64,000 nt of DNA. Origin: Maricaulis sp048270095. Lineage in GTDB: Bacteria > Pseudomonadota > Alphaproteobacteria > Caulobacterales > Maricaulaceae. A program made the translations under genes and the position numbers. Position 1 is the stretch's first letter; each line of letters starts with the position of its first letter. The stretch lies in contig NZ_JBLWTL010000001.1 in NCBI RefSeq assembly GCF_048270095.1, positions 186,001 through 250,000 of the forward strand, written 5' to 3'. Shown here in pieces: positions 16,208-25,108 of this stretch. The notes beneath the pieces are model-generated. The model had not been told where the DNA came from, ran no database searches, and saw only the letters and a list, made by a program, of their open reading frames with translations.

Positions 16208-18124
16208 ATGACACGCGATACCCCGCCCGACAGCCGGGCCGGCCCTGCAGCATCCATTCCGGGGACGGACCAAGAGCCATCGACGACTGCGACCGAGCTG
16301 GGCGCGGCGGAATTTCTCATATCTGCGCTCGACGTCGCCGGTGAGCTGATCCTGGTGCGCGGCCGCGGTGGCCGGGTGGTGCATGTCAATACTGCCTTTA
16401 TTGCCGCTTTCGGAGGCGTGCGCAGCGACTGGGTCGGGCGCTGGTTTTCTGTGGCCCCGCCTGTCACTACCGATGATCCGCGCCGCTATGAAATGCTGAT
16501 GCGAACGCGTCAGGGCCCGCTCTGGATCGAATGGGATGAGCGGCTCCTGCCCGATGGCCGCGGTGTGATCTCGGTCGGCCGCGATGTCAGCTCGCGCCGC
16601 GAGGCGCATGCCGATCTGGAAGCCTCCCAGCGCGCCAAGTCCCTGTTTTTTGCGGCCGTCACCCATGAAATGCGCACGCCGCTCGCCGGAGCGCTGGGCG
16701 TTGCGCGCCTGCTCGAAGCGACGCCGCTACGCCCCGACCAGGCTGATTATGTCCGTACGCTCGCCAGTTCGGCCGGGCACGCGCTGGCCATGGTCGATGA
16801 TATTCTTGACCTGTCCCGGCTCGAAGCCGGCAAGCTGACCTTGCGCCCCGAACAGGTCGATATCGCCGAACTGGTGCGCGAAACAGCCGAGCTCGCCGCA
16901 CCGCGGGCCCAGGAGAAGGGGCTCGAGATCGGCATCGTCCAGTCGGCCGCCGCTCCGGCCCGGATCGAGGGTGACCCGGCCCGCCTGCGCCAGATCCTGT
17001 TCAATCTGATCGGAAATGCCGTCAAATTTACCCATCAGGGCGGGATCCGGATCGATATTGGCTGCGCCCCGGACGCCGATGGCCGCCGCCGGCTCTCCCT
17101 CTCGGTCAGCGATACCGGGCCGGGGATATCCGAACATGACCAGCAATCCCTGTTTGAACAATTCGAGCGCGGCGCTGCCGAGCGCGACGGCGCTGAAGGT
17201 GGCGCCGGCCTCGGCCTCGCCATGGTTCGCCGCCTGGTCGAGGCGATGGATTCCTCGATGGGGGTCGAAAGCCGGCTTGGCGATGGGGCCAAATTCTGGG
17301 TGATTTTCGATCTGCCGGTGTTTGCCGGCGGGCCGGGTGAAAGCCTGGCCGGCCGCGAATTGGCGATTGCCAGCCCGAATCCGGTGCTGCGCCAGACGCT
17401 CGCCGACCAATTGCGTGAACTCGGCGCCGATGTCGTCGCGATTGACCAGGTTGAAAACCTGGCAGCGGCCTCGGGCCGCGAATTATTGCTGGATGCCGGC
17501 TGGGCGAGCCAGGTCAGCCAGGCGCACGCCCGCCATGTCTGGCAATTGGTGACGCCGGCCGGCAAGGATGACGTCATCGAAGACCTGCCCGAGGGCGTCG
17601 ATGGCTGGCTGGTCAAACCGGTCCGGCTGACCAGCCTGGTCGAACAGATCACCGGCTCGGCCCCGGCGCGCCCGGCGGCACCCAGGCCGAAAGCGGAAGC
17701 CGGGGCCGAGCCGCTGGCCCTCGAGGGTTTGCGAATCCTGGTCGCCGAGGATGACCCGGTCAATGCCCTGATCGCCCGCCGCACGCTGGAACGGCTTGGC
17801 GCTCATGTCACCCAGGTTGATAGTGGCCGCGGCGCCCTGCGTGCGCTCGAAAATGGCGGTTTTGATGCGGCCCTGCTCGATCAACGCATGCCGGGCATGA
17901 ATGGCCCCGATGTCGCGCGTATGGCGCGGATGAGCGGTCATGATCTGCCGCTGGTCGCCCTGACGGCCAATAGCAGCGAGGATGATCGCACCAATTGCCT
18001 CGAGGCCGGGATGAATGACTTCCTGTCCAAACCGGTCGACCCCGATCTCCTCGCCCGGACACTCGCGCGCTTGTGCAGCGCCGGGAAGCAGGCCAGCATG
18101 GCGCGAAATATGCCAATCGGCTGA
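16208..18124 (+). CDS. Soluble hybrid sensor histidine kinase (PAS-HisKA-HATPase-pseudoREC-REC)
   Basis: This 638-aa protein has no membrane segments. In order: a PAS-like sensor (about 33-130), HisKA with phospho-His153 in THEMRTPLAG, HATPase_c with NLIGNAVKFTH, DTGPGIS and GAGLGLAMVRRL (about 255-375), a degenerate receiver (about 380-480) and an intact C-terminal receiver (about 503-625). The last receiver keeps AEDD, the phospho-acceptor Asp in LLDQRMPGMNG and the conserved Lys in LSKPVD. Phosphate likely moves from His153 to the terminal receiver and then to an unlinked partner, since no response regulator is adjacent. The permease gene starts 14 bp after its stop and may be co-transcribed. 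Confidence 0.92.
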   Translation: MTRDTPPDSRAGPAASIPGTDQEPSTTATELGAAEFLISALDVAGELILVRGRGGRVVHVNTAFIAAFGGVRSDWVGRWFSVAPPVTTDDPRRYEMLMRTRQGPLWIEWDERLLPDGRGVISVGRDVSSRREAHADLEASQRAKSLFFAAVTHEMRTPLAGALGVARLLEATPLRPDQADYVRTLASSAGHALAMVDDILDLSRLEAGKLTLRPEQVDIAELVRETAELAAPRAQEKGLEIGIVQSAAAPARIEGDPARLRQILFNLIGNAVKFTHQGGIRIDIGCAPDADGRRRLSLSVSDTGPGISEHDQQSLFEQFERGAAERDGAEGGAGLGLAMVRRLVEAMDSSMGVESRLGDGAKFWVIFDLPVFAGGPGESLAGRELAIASPNPVLRQTLADQLRELGADVVAIDQVENLAAASGRELLLDAGWASQVSQAHARHVWQLVTPAGKDDVIEDLPEGVDGWLVKPVRLTSLVEQITGSAPARPAAPRPKAEAGAEPLALEGLRILVAEDDPVNALIARRTLERLGAHVTQVDSGRGALRALENGGFDAALLDQRMPGMNGPDVARMARMSGHDLPLVALTANSSEDDRTNCLEAGMNDFLSKPVDPDLLARTLARLCSAGKQASMARNMPIG

Positions 18125-18138
18125 GGAGTTTCAGGGAT

Positions 18139-19476
18139 ATGACGCAGGCCGATATCGAACGGAAGAAGTCCTGGCGGCAGGCGATCTCGGTCTATGGCCG
18201 CCCCATCATGCTGGCGATGCTGATCCTCGGATTCGCCTCCGGCCTGCCGCTGATGATGGTCTTCTCCAAACTCTCATACTGGCTGCGCGATGTCGGGATT
18301 GAACGTTCCACCATCGGTTTCTTCTACTGGATCACCATCTCCTACACGCTCAAACCCTTGTGGGCGCCGATGGTTGACCGCCTCTCCATCCCCGTCCTCA
18401 CCGCGGCCCTGGGCAAGCGCCGCTCCTGGATGATGGTGGCCATTCTCGGCACCATGATCGGCCTGTTCATCATCGCCTTTTCCGATCCGTCGCAAGGCTT
18501 GTGGCTGACCCTGGCCGGCGCCTTCATCCTCTCCTATTCCGGCGCCACGCTGGATATTTCCATCGATGCCTGGCGCATTGAATCCGGACCGCGCGAGGAG
18601 CAGGCCAATATGGCCGCCGCCTATGTGCTCGGCTATCGCGGCGCGATCTTCTTTTCCGGCTTCGGCCTGGCGCTCTCCTCCTGGACGAACTGGACCGTCT
18701 CCTTTTCCGTCATGGCGCTGACCATGGGGATTTGCGGTCTGCTGGTGCTGGTGATGAAGGAGCCGGCGCATGCCGTGCGCCTGCAGACCGCGGGCAGTTT
18801 CGGCCAGCGTGTCGCCGAAGCGATTATCGAACCCTTCAAGCAATTCGCCACCCGTCTGGGTGTCTGGATCGTGCCGGTCTTCCTGCTGGTCGCCTTTTAT
18901 CGGCTGAGTGACTTCACCATGGGCGTGATGGCCAGCCCGCTCTATTCCGATATCGGTTTCGACCGTGCCATTGTCGGTGGTATCCAGAGCGGACCGGGCC
19001 TGATCGCCACTATCGCCGGCGGTTTTCTCGGCGGCCTGATCGCCTATAAATTCGGCGTGCTGCGCGCGATGTTCATCGGCGCCTTCATCACGTTCGCGAC
19101 CAATGGCGCCTATGCCTGGCTGGCCGCGACCGGCACGCCGGACAGTGTCGGTCTGCTCGGCCTGGTGATCAGCGCCGACAATCTCGCCGCCGGTTTCGTC
19201 GGCACCGTCTTTATCGCCTATCTCTCGTCGCTGACCGACCCGATCAATGCCGCCACCCAATACGCCCTGCTCTCATCGCTCTATGCCCTGATCAATAAAT
19301 TCGTCGCCGGCTTCTCCGGCGTCCTCGCCGATGCGATGGGCTATGTGAATTTCTTCCTGCTAACAGCGGGCTATGCCCTGCCGGCGGCGGCGCTGGTGAT
19401 GTTCATCATGATGCGAGGCTCACCGGCCGCGAAGGGGTTGGTGAAATATGATGCCGGGGCTGATCAAACGCCTTAA
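18139..19476 (+). CDS. AmpG/PAT-family MFS permease
   Basis: This is 445 aa from ATG 18139. About 12 membrane segments begin with PIMLAMLILGFASGLPLMMV, followed by SYWLRDVGIERSTIGFFYW, LKPLWAPMVDRL and GKRRSWM, the pattern of AmpG muropeptide importers and acetyl-CoA transporters. AmpG brings GlcNAc-anhydroMurNAc peptides from periplasm to cytoplasm for cell-wall recycling; that substrate is probable but not proven, as this group includes other PAT members. It lies just downstream of the hybrid kinase and is followed by a repeat-rich spacer. Confidence 0.85.
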   Translation: MTQADIERKKSWRQAISVYGRPIMLAMLILGFASGLPLMMVFSKLSYWLRDVGIERSTIGFFYWITISYTLKPLWAPMVDRLSIPVLTAALGKRRSWMMVAILGTMIGLFIIAFSDPSQGLWLTLAGAFILSYSGATLDISIDAWRIESGPREEQANMAAAYVLGYRGAIFFSGFGLALSSWTNWTVSFSVMALTMGICGLLVLVMKEPAHAVRLQTAGSFGQRVAEAIIEPFKQFATRLGVWIVPVFLLVAFYRLSDFTMGVMASPLYSDIGFDRAIVGGIQSGPGLIATIAGGFLGGLIAYKFGVLRAMFIGAFITFATNGAYAWLAATGTPDSVGLLGLVISADNLAAGFVGTVFIAYLSSLTDPINAATQYALLSSLYALINKFVAGFSGVLADAMGYVNFFLLTAGYALPAAALVMFIMMRGSPAAKGLVKYDAGADQTP

Positions 19477-19485
19477 ATCCACCGC

Positions 19486-19641
19486 CATGTCATCCCTGAC
19501 CCTCGCCTTCGCGAGGGCCGGCGGATGCCCCGCAAATGCGGGGCGCAGATCAGGGACCCAGACGCGCCGGCGCTTGTGGTTCTGGGTCCCCGATCTACGC
19601 CCGGATCGCTGCGCGTCCGGGCATCCGTCGGGGATGACATG
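19486..19641. repeat. REP-like composite palindromic element
   Basis: The ends are inverted copies (CATGTCATCCCTGAC at 19486 and GTCGGGGATGACATG ending at 19641). Inside are three further hairpins: CCCTCGCC/CGCGAGGG, GCCCCGCA/TGCGGGGC and GGGACCCAGA/TCTGGGTCCC. This nested design in an intergenic gap downstream of a gene is typical of dispersed extragenic palindromes in alphaproteobacteria. There is no coding sequence. Whether copies exist elsewhere cannot be tested here. Confidence 0.65.
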
Positions 19642-19750
19642 AGGTGTTGGATTTCAGGGCGAAAAAACGACCCGCTTTCGCCGCGAGGTACACGTCCGGG
19701 GGAAGTCTGCTGAGTGCTTGATAAGCCGTCGAATCGCCCACTGCCGGCAC

Positions 19751-19901
19751 CCGTCATCCTCACCAGCTCCGCCCCGGGCTGCGCCCGGCGCACCTCTTCC
19801 ATCAAGGAAGAGGAGGGCGGTAGTCGAGGCGTTGAGCATCATCTCCTCCTCTTCCTTGATGGAAGAGGTGGCCGCGAAGCGGTCGGAGCTGGTGACGGCC
19901 C
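19751..19901. repeat. Large inverted repeat with perfect 25-bp arms
   Basis: Arms 19791-19815 and 19846-19870 are perfect 25-bp reverse complements around a 30-bp centre. Each arm is itself a small hairpin (CCTCTTCC/GGAAGAGG). Outside them a second pair (CACCAGCTCCG near 19760 and CGGAGCTGGTG near 19885) extends the symmetry imperfectly. It could be a miniature inverted-repeat element, a REP-type dimer or a strong terminator pair between ampG-like and the convergent maeB. There is no ORF. The rest of 19477-19999 shows only GC-rich spacer. Confidence 0.65.
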
Positions 19902-19999
19902 CGCACAGCCGTTCGCGCGACCATAGCAGGTCCCGGAACCCCGCATCGGCGAGGGCCGGCAGATCCGGGGGGAGATTGGGGTTGATGACCGGGGTGAAA

Positions 20000-22282
20000 C
20001 TACTCCCCCATCACCCCGACCTCATGCTTCTCCGGATCATAGGCTGCCAGCGCGGCCAGCGTCGTGATCTCGCTGACCGAGGCGCCGAGGCGGGCGATCT
20101 GGACCGGGAGTTCGAAGCCGAGCAGCATCGGGCCGATCACGGTGGCGCCGCCGCCGACGCGCAGGAGTTTGGTGGCGATCGAGGCGGAGTGGATGGCGGG
20201 CATGACCAGGACATTGGCCGGGCCGGAGAGGCGCGAGAAGGGGTAGAGGAAGCGGTGTGAGGGGTCGAGGGCGACGTCGACATTCATTTCGCCCTCGTAT
20301 TCGAAATCGACGCCGAGCTTGTCGAGCGCGTCGACGGCTTCCTGGAGTTTTTGCGAGCGTTCGCCGGCCGGATTGCCGAAGGTGGAATAGGACAGGAAGG
20401 CGACGCGCGGCGTGAAGCCGAAACCTTTCGCTGCCGCGGCCGCCTCGATGGCGATGTCGGCCAGGGCGTCGCTATCGGGGAATTCGGTGACATTGGTGTC
20501 GGCGATGAACAGGGTGCGGTTCTTGGCGAGCGCAATGGACATGCCGATCACGCGCTGGTCCGGTGCCGCATCGAGCACGAGTTTCACATCGCGCAGGGCG
20601 GCGTCATAGCTGCGCGTCGTACCGGTGACGATGCCGTCGGCGTCGCCGAGCTTGACCATGCAGGCGGAGAAGACATTGCGGTCATTATTGACCAGGCGCT
20701 GCACGTCGCGGCGCAGATAGCCCTGACGCTGCAGGCGTTTATAGAGGAAGTCGGCATAGTCGCTATTGCGTTCCGACAGGCGCGCATTGACGATTGTGAT
20801 CGCATCTTCCGGCACACCGACCAGACGCATATTGGCGCGCGTAATATCCTCGCGGCCAACCAGTATGGCCTTGCCGAGCTCCTGGCTCTGGAAGGCATAG
20901 GCGGCGCGGATCACGGCCGGTTCCTCGCCCTCGGCGAAGACGATGCGGCGGCCCTGGCCCATCACCGCGCCCTGGATGCGCTGCAACAGGGCAGCGGTCG
21001 GATCGAGACGGCGGGCCAGTGAATGGCGGTAGGCCGACATGTCGGCAATCGGCTTGCGCGCGACACCGCTATCCATCGCCGCCTGGGCGACATAGGGCGG
21101 TACATAGGAAATCAGGCGCGGATCAAACGGCGAGGGAATGATATAGCCGCGGCCGAATTTCGGGCGTGCGCCATGATAGGCGGCGGCGACCTCGTCCGGC
21201 ACGTCTTCCTTGGCCAGCGCGGCGAGCGCATGGGCGGCGGCGATCTTCATCTCTTCATTGATGGTGCGGGCGCGGACATCCAGCGCGCCGCGGAAAATAT
21301 AGGGAAATCCGAGGACGTTGTTGACCTGGTTGGGATAGTCCGAGCGGCCCGTCGCCATGATGGCATCGGAGCGGACAGCTTCAACATCTTCCGGGGAGAT
21401 TTCCGGGTCCGGATTGGCCATGGCGAAAATGATCGGATTATCGGCCATCGACTTGATCATTTCGCCGGTAAAGGCACCCGCGACGGACAGGCCCAGCACG
21501 CAATCAGCGCCATCCAGCGCTTCGGCGAGGGAGCGTTTATCGGTCTCGACCGCATGGGCGGCCTTCCACTGATTGAGATCGTCGCGCTCGGTATGGATAA
21601 TGCCCTTGCTGTCGCACAGCACGGCGTTTTTGGCATCGACACCCATCGCCTTGAGCAATTCCAGCACGGCAATCCCGGCGGCGCCGGCGCCATTGACGAC
21701 GACTTTGAGGTCGGCCATGCGGCGGCCGGTGATCTCGCAGGCATTGATGATGCCGGCAGCGGAAATGATCGCGGTGCCGTGCTGGTCGTCATGGAAAACG
21801 GGGATATCGAGCAATTCGCGCAGGCGTTGCTCGATGATGAAGCTCTCCGGCGCCTTGATGTCTTCCAGATTGATGCCGCCGAATGTATTGCCGAAACGGC
21901 GCACGCATTCGATGAAGGCCTCACCGTCTTCTTCCTCGACCTCGATATCGATCGCGTCGATATCGGCGAAGCGCTTGAACAGGACAGCCTTGCCTTCCAT
22001 CACCGGTTTGGAGGCCATGGCGCCGAGATTGCCGAGGCCCAGGATCGCGGTGCCATTGGAGATGACGGCGACCATATTGCCCTTGGAGGTATAGTCGTAA
22101 ACCTTGTCCGGATCGGCAGCGATCGCCTTGACCGGGGCAGCGACGCCGGGGCTGTAGGCGAGGGACAGGTCGCGCTGGGTGGCCATCGGCTTGGTGGCTG
22201 CCATGGCGATTTTGCCGGGGGTCGGTTCGCGGTGAAAGGCCAGGGCTTCTTCGTCATCGACCTTGCTGATTCTGTCGCTCAT
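20000..22282 (-). CDS. maeB: NADP-dependent malic enzyme with C-terminal phosphotransacetylase-like domain
   Basis: This is 760 aa from ATG 22282, chosen because AAGGA lies 9 nt before it. The malic enzyme half spans about 1-430 (LSLAYSPGVAAPVKAI, FHDDQHGTAII, VVNGAGAAGIAVLELL for the NADP fold, FAMANPDPEISPED). The C-terminal part is PTA-like (FAEGEEPAVIRAAYAFQ, GTTRSYDAALRDV, FLSYSTFGNPAGERSQKL, VLVMPAIHSASIA). It decarboxylates malate to pyruvate and supplies NADPH; the PTA domain in these hybrids is regulatory and does not usually make acetyl phosphate. It is divergent from mutS. Confidence 0.95.
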   Translation of the reverse strand: MSDRISKVDDEEALAFHREPTPGKIAMAATKPMATQRDLSLAYSPGVAAPVKAIAADPDKVYDYTSKGNMVAVISNGTAILGLGNLGAMASKPVMEGKAVLFKRFADIDAIDIEVEEEDGEAFIECVRRFGNTFGGINLEDIKAPESFIIEQRLRELLDIPVFHDDQHGTAIISAAGIINACEITGRRMADLKVVVNGAGAAGIAVLELLKAMGVDAKNAVLCDSKGIIHTERDDLNQWKAAHAVETDKRSLAEALDGADCVLGLSVAGAFTGEMIKSMADNPIIFAMANPDPEISPEDVEAVRSDAIMATGRSDYPNQVNNVLGFPYIFRGALDVRARTINEEMKIAAAHALAALAKEDVPDEVAAAYHGARPKFGRGYIIPSPFDPRLISYVPPYVAQAAMDSGVARKPIADMSAYRHSLARRLDPTAALLQRIQGAVMGQGRRIVFAEGEEPAVIRAAYAFQSQELGKAILVGREDITRANMRLVGVPEDAITIVNARLSERNSDYADFLYKRLQRQGYLRRDVQRLVNNDRNVFSACMVKLGDADGIVTGTTRSYDAALRDVKLVLDAAPDQRVIGMSIALAKNRTLFIADTNVTEFPDSDALADIAIEAAAAAKGFGFTPRVAFLSYSTFGNPAGERSQKLQEAVDALDKLGVDFEYEGEMNVDVALDPSHRFLYPFSRLSGPANVLVMPAIHSASIATKLLRVGGGATVIGPMLLGFELPVQIARLGASVSEITTLAALAAYDPEKHEVGVMGE

Positions 22283-22382
22283 CACTGCCATCCTTGCCCG
22301 CGCCGGAATTTCCCATAGAACTAGGCCTCTAGCCGCTTCGCCCCCTTGCACGCAAGACGAAACCTCGTCACGGACCGCCTCG

Positions 22383-25073
22383 ATGAATGCGATGATACAA
22401 ATGCCGGTTCCGGCTGATCGGCAATTTCCCGACCCTGAAGGCGCCACGCCGATGATGGCGCAATACCTCGCCCTGCGCGCGCAGGCGCCGGGCGATGCGC
22501 TGCTGTTTTATCGCATGGGCGACTTCTACGAACTTTTCTTCGACGATGCCGTGCGCGCTTCCGCCGCACTCGATATCGCCCTGACCAAGCGCGGCGAACA
22601 CCAGGGTCAGCCGATCCAGATGTGCGGTGTTCCCGCCGCAGCATCGGAAGCCTATCTCGCGCGCCTGATCAAGGCCGGTTTCAAGGTTGCCGTTGGTGAG
22701 CAGACCGAGGATCCCAAGGCGGCCAAGGCGCGCGGTTCCAAATCCGTCGTCAACCGGGCGATCCGCCGCGTCGTCACGCCGGGCACGCTGACCGAAGACA
22801 CATTGCTCGATCCGCGCAGTTCCAACCGCATTGCGGCGCTGGCCCGTCTGGCGAGCGGCGAGTGCGCGATTGCCTGGGCCGAGGTCTCGACGGGTGAGTT
22901 TGCGGTCATGCTGGTGGCAGCCGAAAATCTCGCCGCCGAACTCGCCGCGATGAATCCGGTGGAGCTTCTGGTCGAGGAAACCCGCTTCAAGGAGGGCGGC
23001 GAACTGGCGCCGCGCGCGACGGTCACACCGCTCGCCCGGGCCAAATTCGACGCGGCCTCTGCCGAACGGCAACTTAAAGGCCACTTTGCGGTACATGAAC
23101 TGACGGCTTATGGCGAGTTTACGCGTGCTGAGCGGTCCGCTCTTGGCGCATTGCTCGACTACCTCGCCCTGTCGCAGGCCGGAGCGCCGGCCAAGCTTGC
23201 CCCGCCACGCCAGATCGCCCAAGGCAGCGTCCTCGCCGTCGATCCGGCGACCCGCGCCAGCCTTGAAATCGACCGGACATTGAGCGGCAACCGCACCGGC
23301 TCCCTGCTCGACGCCATCGACCGCACCGTCACCGCCCCGGGCGCCAGATGCCTCGCCGAACGCCTGGCGCGGCCGCTGACGGATGTCGTGCAGATCGAAC
23401 AACGCCTTGATGCAATAAGCTTTTTCGAGGCGTCCTCGGAATTGCGCCGCGACATCCGTGATCGCCTGAAATCGGCGGGTGACCCGGAACGCGCCCTGTC
23501 CCGCCTGCTACTCGGCCGCGGCGGCCCGCGCGATCTCAAGGCCCTGGCCGCAGCCCTGGCCGAAGGTCAAGCGCTCGCGACCCGCATTCTCGCCGCCCCG
23601 CTCACCGCCCCGCCGCCCTTGGTCGCCGAAAATCTGGCGGCGCTATCCCTGGCCGACAAGCCGGAATTGTCTGCCCTGGTGGGTGATCTGGAACGCGCTA
23701 TCCTTGATGAGCCCCCCTTGCTGGCCCGCGATGGTGGTTTTGTCGCGCCCGAATGGCGGCCCGAGCTCGACGAGACCCGCAAATTGCGCGACGCCTCGCG
23801 CCGTATCGTCGCCGGCCTGCAGCAGACCTATGCCGAAGCCACCGGCGTTAGCGGATTGAAAATACGGCATAATAACGTGCTGGGCTATTTCGCTGAAGTG
23901 ACCGCCAAACATGCCGATCAGCTGATGGGCCGCGAAGATTTTATCCATCGCCAGACCATGGCGAATGTGGTGCGTTTCTCGACAGTGGAGCTGGCCGATC
24001 TGGAATCGCGCATCTCCAGTGCCGGCGAACGGGCGCTGGCAATGGAAATCGAGGTTTTTCAAGGGCTTTGCCAAGGGGTCGAGGGTCAGGCTGAGCTGAT
24101 CCGGCAGTCCGCTCGCGCCCTGGCCGAGCTCGATGTCGCCGCCGGGCTCGCCGAATGGGCCATTGAAACAGAAGCTTGCCGCCCGGTGGTCGAGGACAGT
24201 TCGGTCTTTGCCGTCGCCGGCGGCCGCCATCCCGTCGTCGAACGCGCCTTGCAGCGCACCGGTGAAGGCCGTTTCACGCCCAATGATTGCAGGCTCGACG
24301 GGGCCGGTACCGCCGCAGCCCGCCTGGTCTTCGTGACCGGGCCGAACATGGCCGGTAAGTCCACGTATTTGCGGCAGAATGCACTGATCCTGATGCTGGC
24401 ACAGGCGGGCTGTTATGTGCCGGCCCGTTCGGCCCGGATCGGGATCGCCGACCGGCTCTATTCGCGCGTTGGCGCTGCCGATGACCTGGCGCGCGGCCGC
24501 TCGACCTTCATGGCGGAAATGATCGAGGCTTCGGCCATTCTCAACCAGGCCACGGGCCGCAGCTTTGTCATCCTCGACGAAATTGGCCGCGGTACGGCGA
24601 CATTCGACGGTCTCTCCATTGCCTGGGCCGCGGCGGAACATTTGCATGGCGTCAATCAGTGCCGCGCCTTGTTCGCCACGCATTATCATGAGCTTACCCG
24701 GCTGGCCGATGACCTCGAAGCGGCGGGCAATTGCTCGCTCAAGGCGCGCGAGTGGAAAGGTGAGCTGGTTTTCCTGCACGAGGTCGGGCCCGGGGCTGCG
24801 GATCGCTCCTACGGGATTGAGGTTGCGCGCCGTGCCGGCCTGCCGCCGGTTGCGATCCGGCGTGCCAAGACGATCCTGGCGCGGCTGGAATCGGAGGGCG
24901 CACCGGCTGCGGCGCTCGCCGACCTGCCCCTGTTTGCGCTTTCCGAACCGGTTGTCGAGGCCCGGGAATCGGCGGTCGAATTGCGATTGTCTGACATCGA
25001 ACCTGACGGGCTGGCGCCGCGCGAGGCGCTCGATATCCTGTATCAACTCAAGGCGCTGATGAAGAATGAGTGA
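22383..25073 (+). CDS. mutS: MutS, DNA mismatch recognition ATPase
   Basis: This is 896 aa from ATG 22383. The mismatch-binding N-domain has GDFYELFFDDA, the MutS motif whose Phe stacks on the mispaired base. The ABC ATPase domain has Walker A GPNMAGKST with Lys659, then DDLARGRSTFMAEM, Walker B FVILDEIGRGTATFDG and the switch His in ATHYHEL. It starts postreplicative mismatch repair with MutL, which is not in the window. It is followed 35 bp later by glnD on the same strand. Confidence 0.97.
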   Translation: MNAMIQMPVPADRQFPDPEGATPMMAQYLALRAQAPGDALLFYRMGDFYELFFDDAVRASAALDIALTKRGEHQGQPIQMCGVPAAASEAYLARLIKAGFKVAVGEQTEDPKAAKARGSKSVVNRAIRRVVTPGTLTEDTLLDPRSSNRIAALARLASGECAIAWAEVSTGEFAVMLVAAENLAAELAAMNPVELLVEETRFKEGGELAPRATVTPLARAKFDAASAERQLKGHFAVHELTAYGEFTRAERSALGALLDYLALSQAGAPAKLAPPRQIAQGSVLAVDPATRASLEIDRTLSGNRTGSLLDAIDRTVTAPGARCLAERLARPLTDVVQIEQRLDAISFFEASSELRRDIRDRLKSAGDPERALSRLLLGRGGPRDLKALAAALAEGQALATRILAAPLTAPPPLVAENLAALSLADKPELSALVGDLERAILDEPPLLARDGGFVAPEWRPELDETRKLRDASRRIVAGLQQTYAEATGVSGLKIRHNNVLGYFAEVTAKHADQLMGREDFIHRQTMANVVRFSTVELADLESRISSAGERALAMEIEVFQGLCQGVEGQAELIRQSARALAELDVAAGLAEWAIETEACRPVVEDSSVFAVAGGRHPVVERALQRTGEGRFTPNDCRLDGAGTAAARLVFVTGPNMAGKSTYLRQNALILMLAQAGCYVPARSARIGIADRLYSRVGAADDLARGRSTFMAEMIEASAILNQATGRSFVILDEIGRGTATFDGLSIAWAAAEHLHGVNQCRALFATHYHELTRLADDLEAAGNCSLKAREWKGELVFLHEVGPGAADRSYGIEVARRAGLPPVAIRRAKTILARLESEGAPAAALADLPLFALSEPVVEARESAVELRLSDIEPDGLAPREALDILYQLKALMKNE

Positions 25074-25108
25074 CGCCGCACCGCACCGTAGACTAGGCTG
25101 AGACCCAG

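Noticed and set aside
18274..19260. 328-codon minus-strand ORF opposite the AmpG-like gene
   Set aside because: Low-complexity polar sequence antisense to a clear membrane transporter; a shadow.
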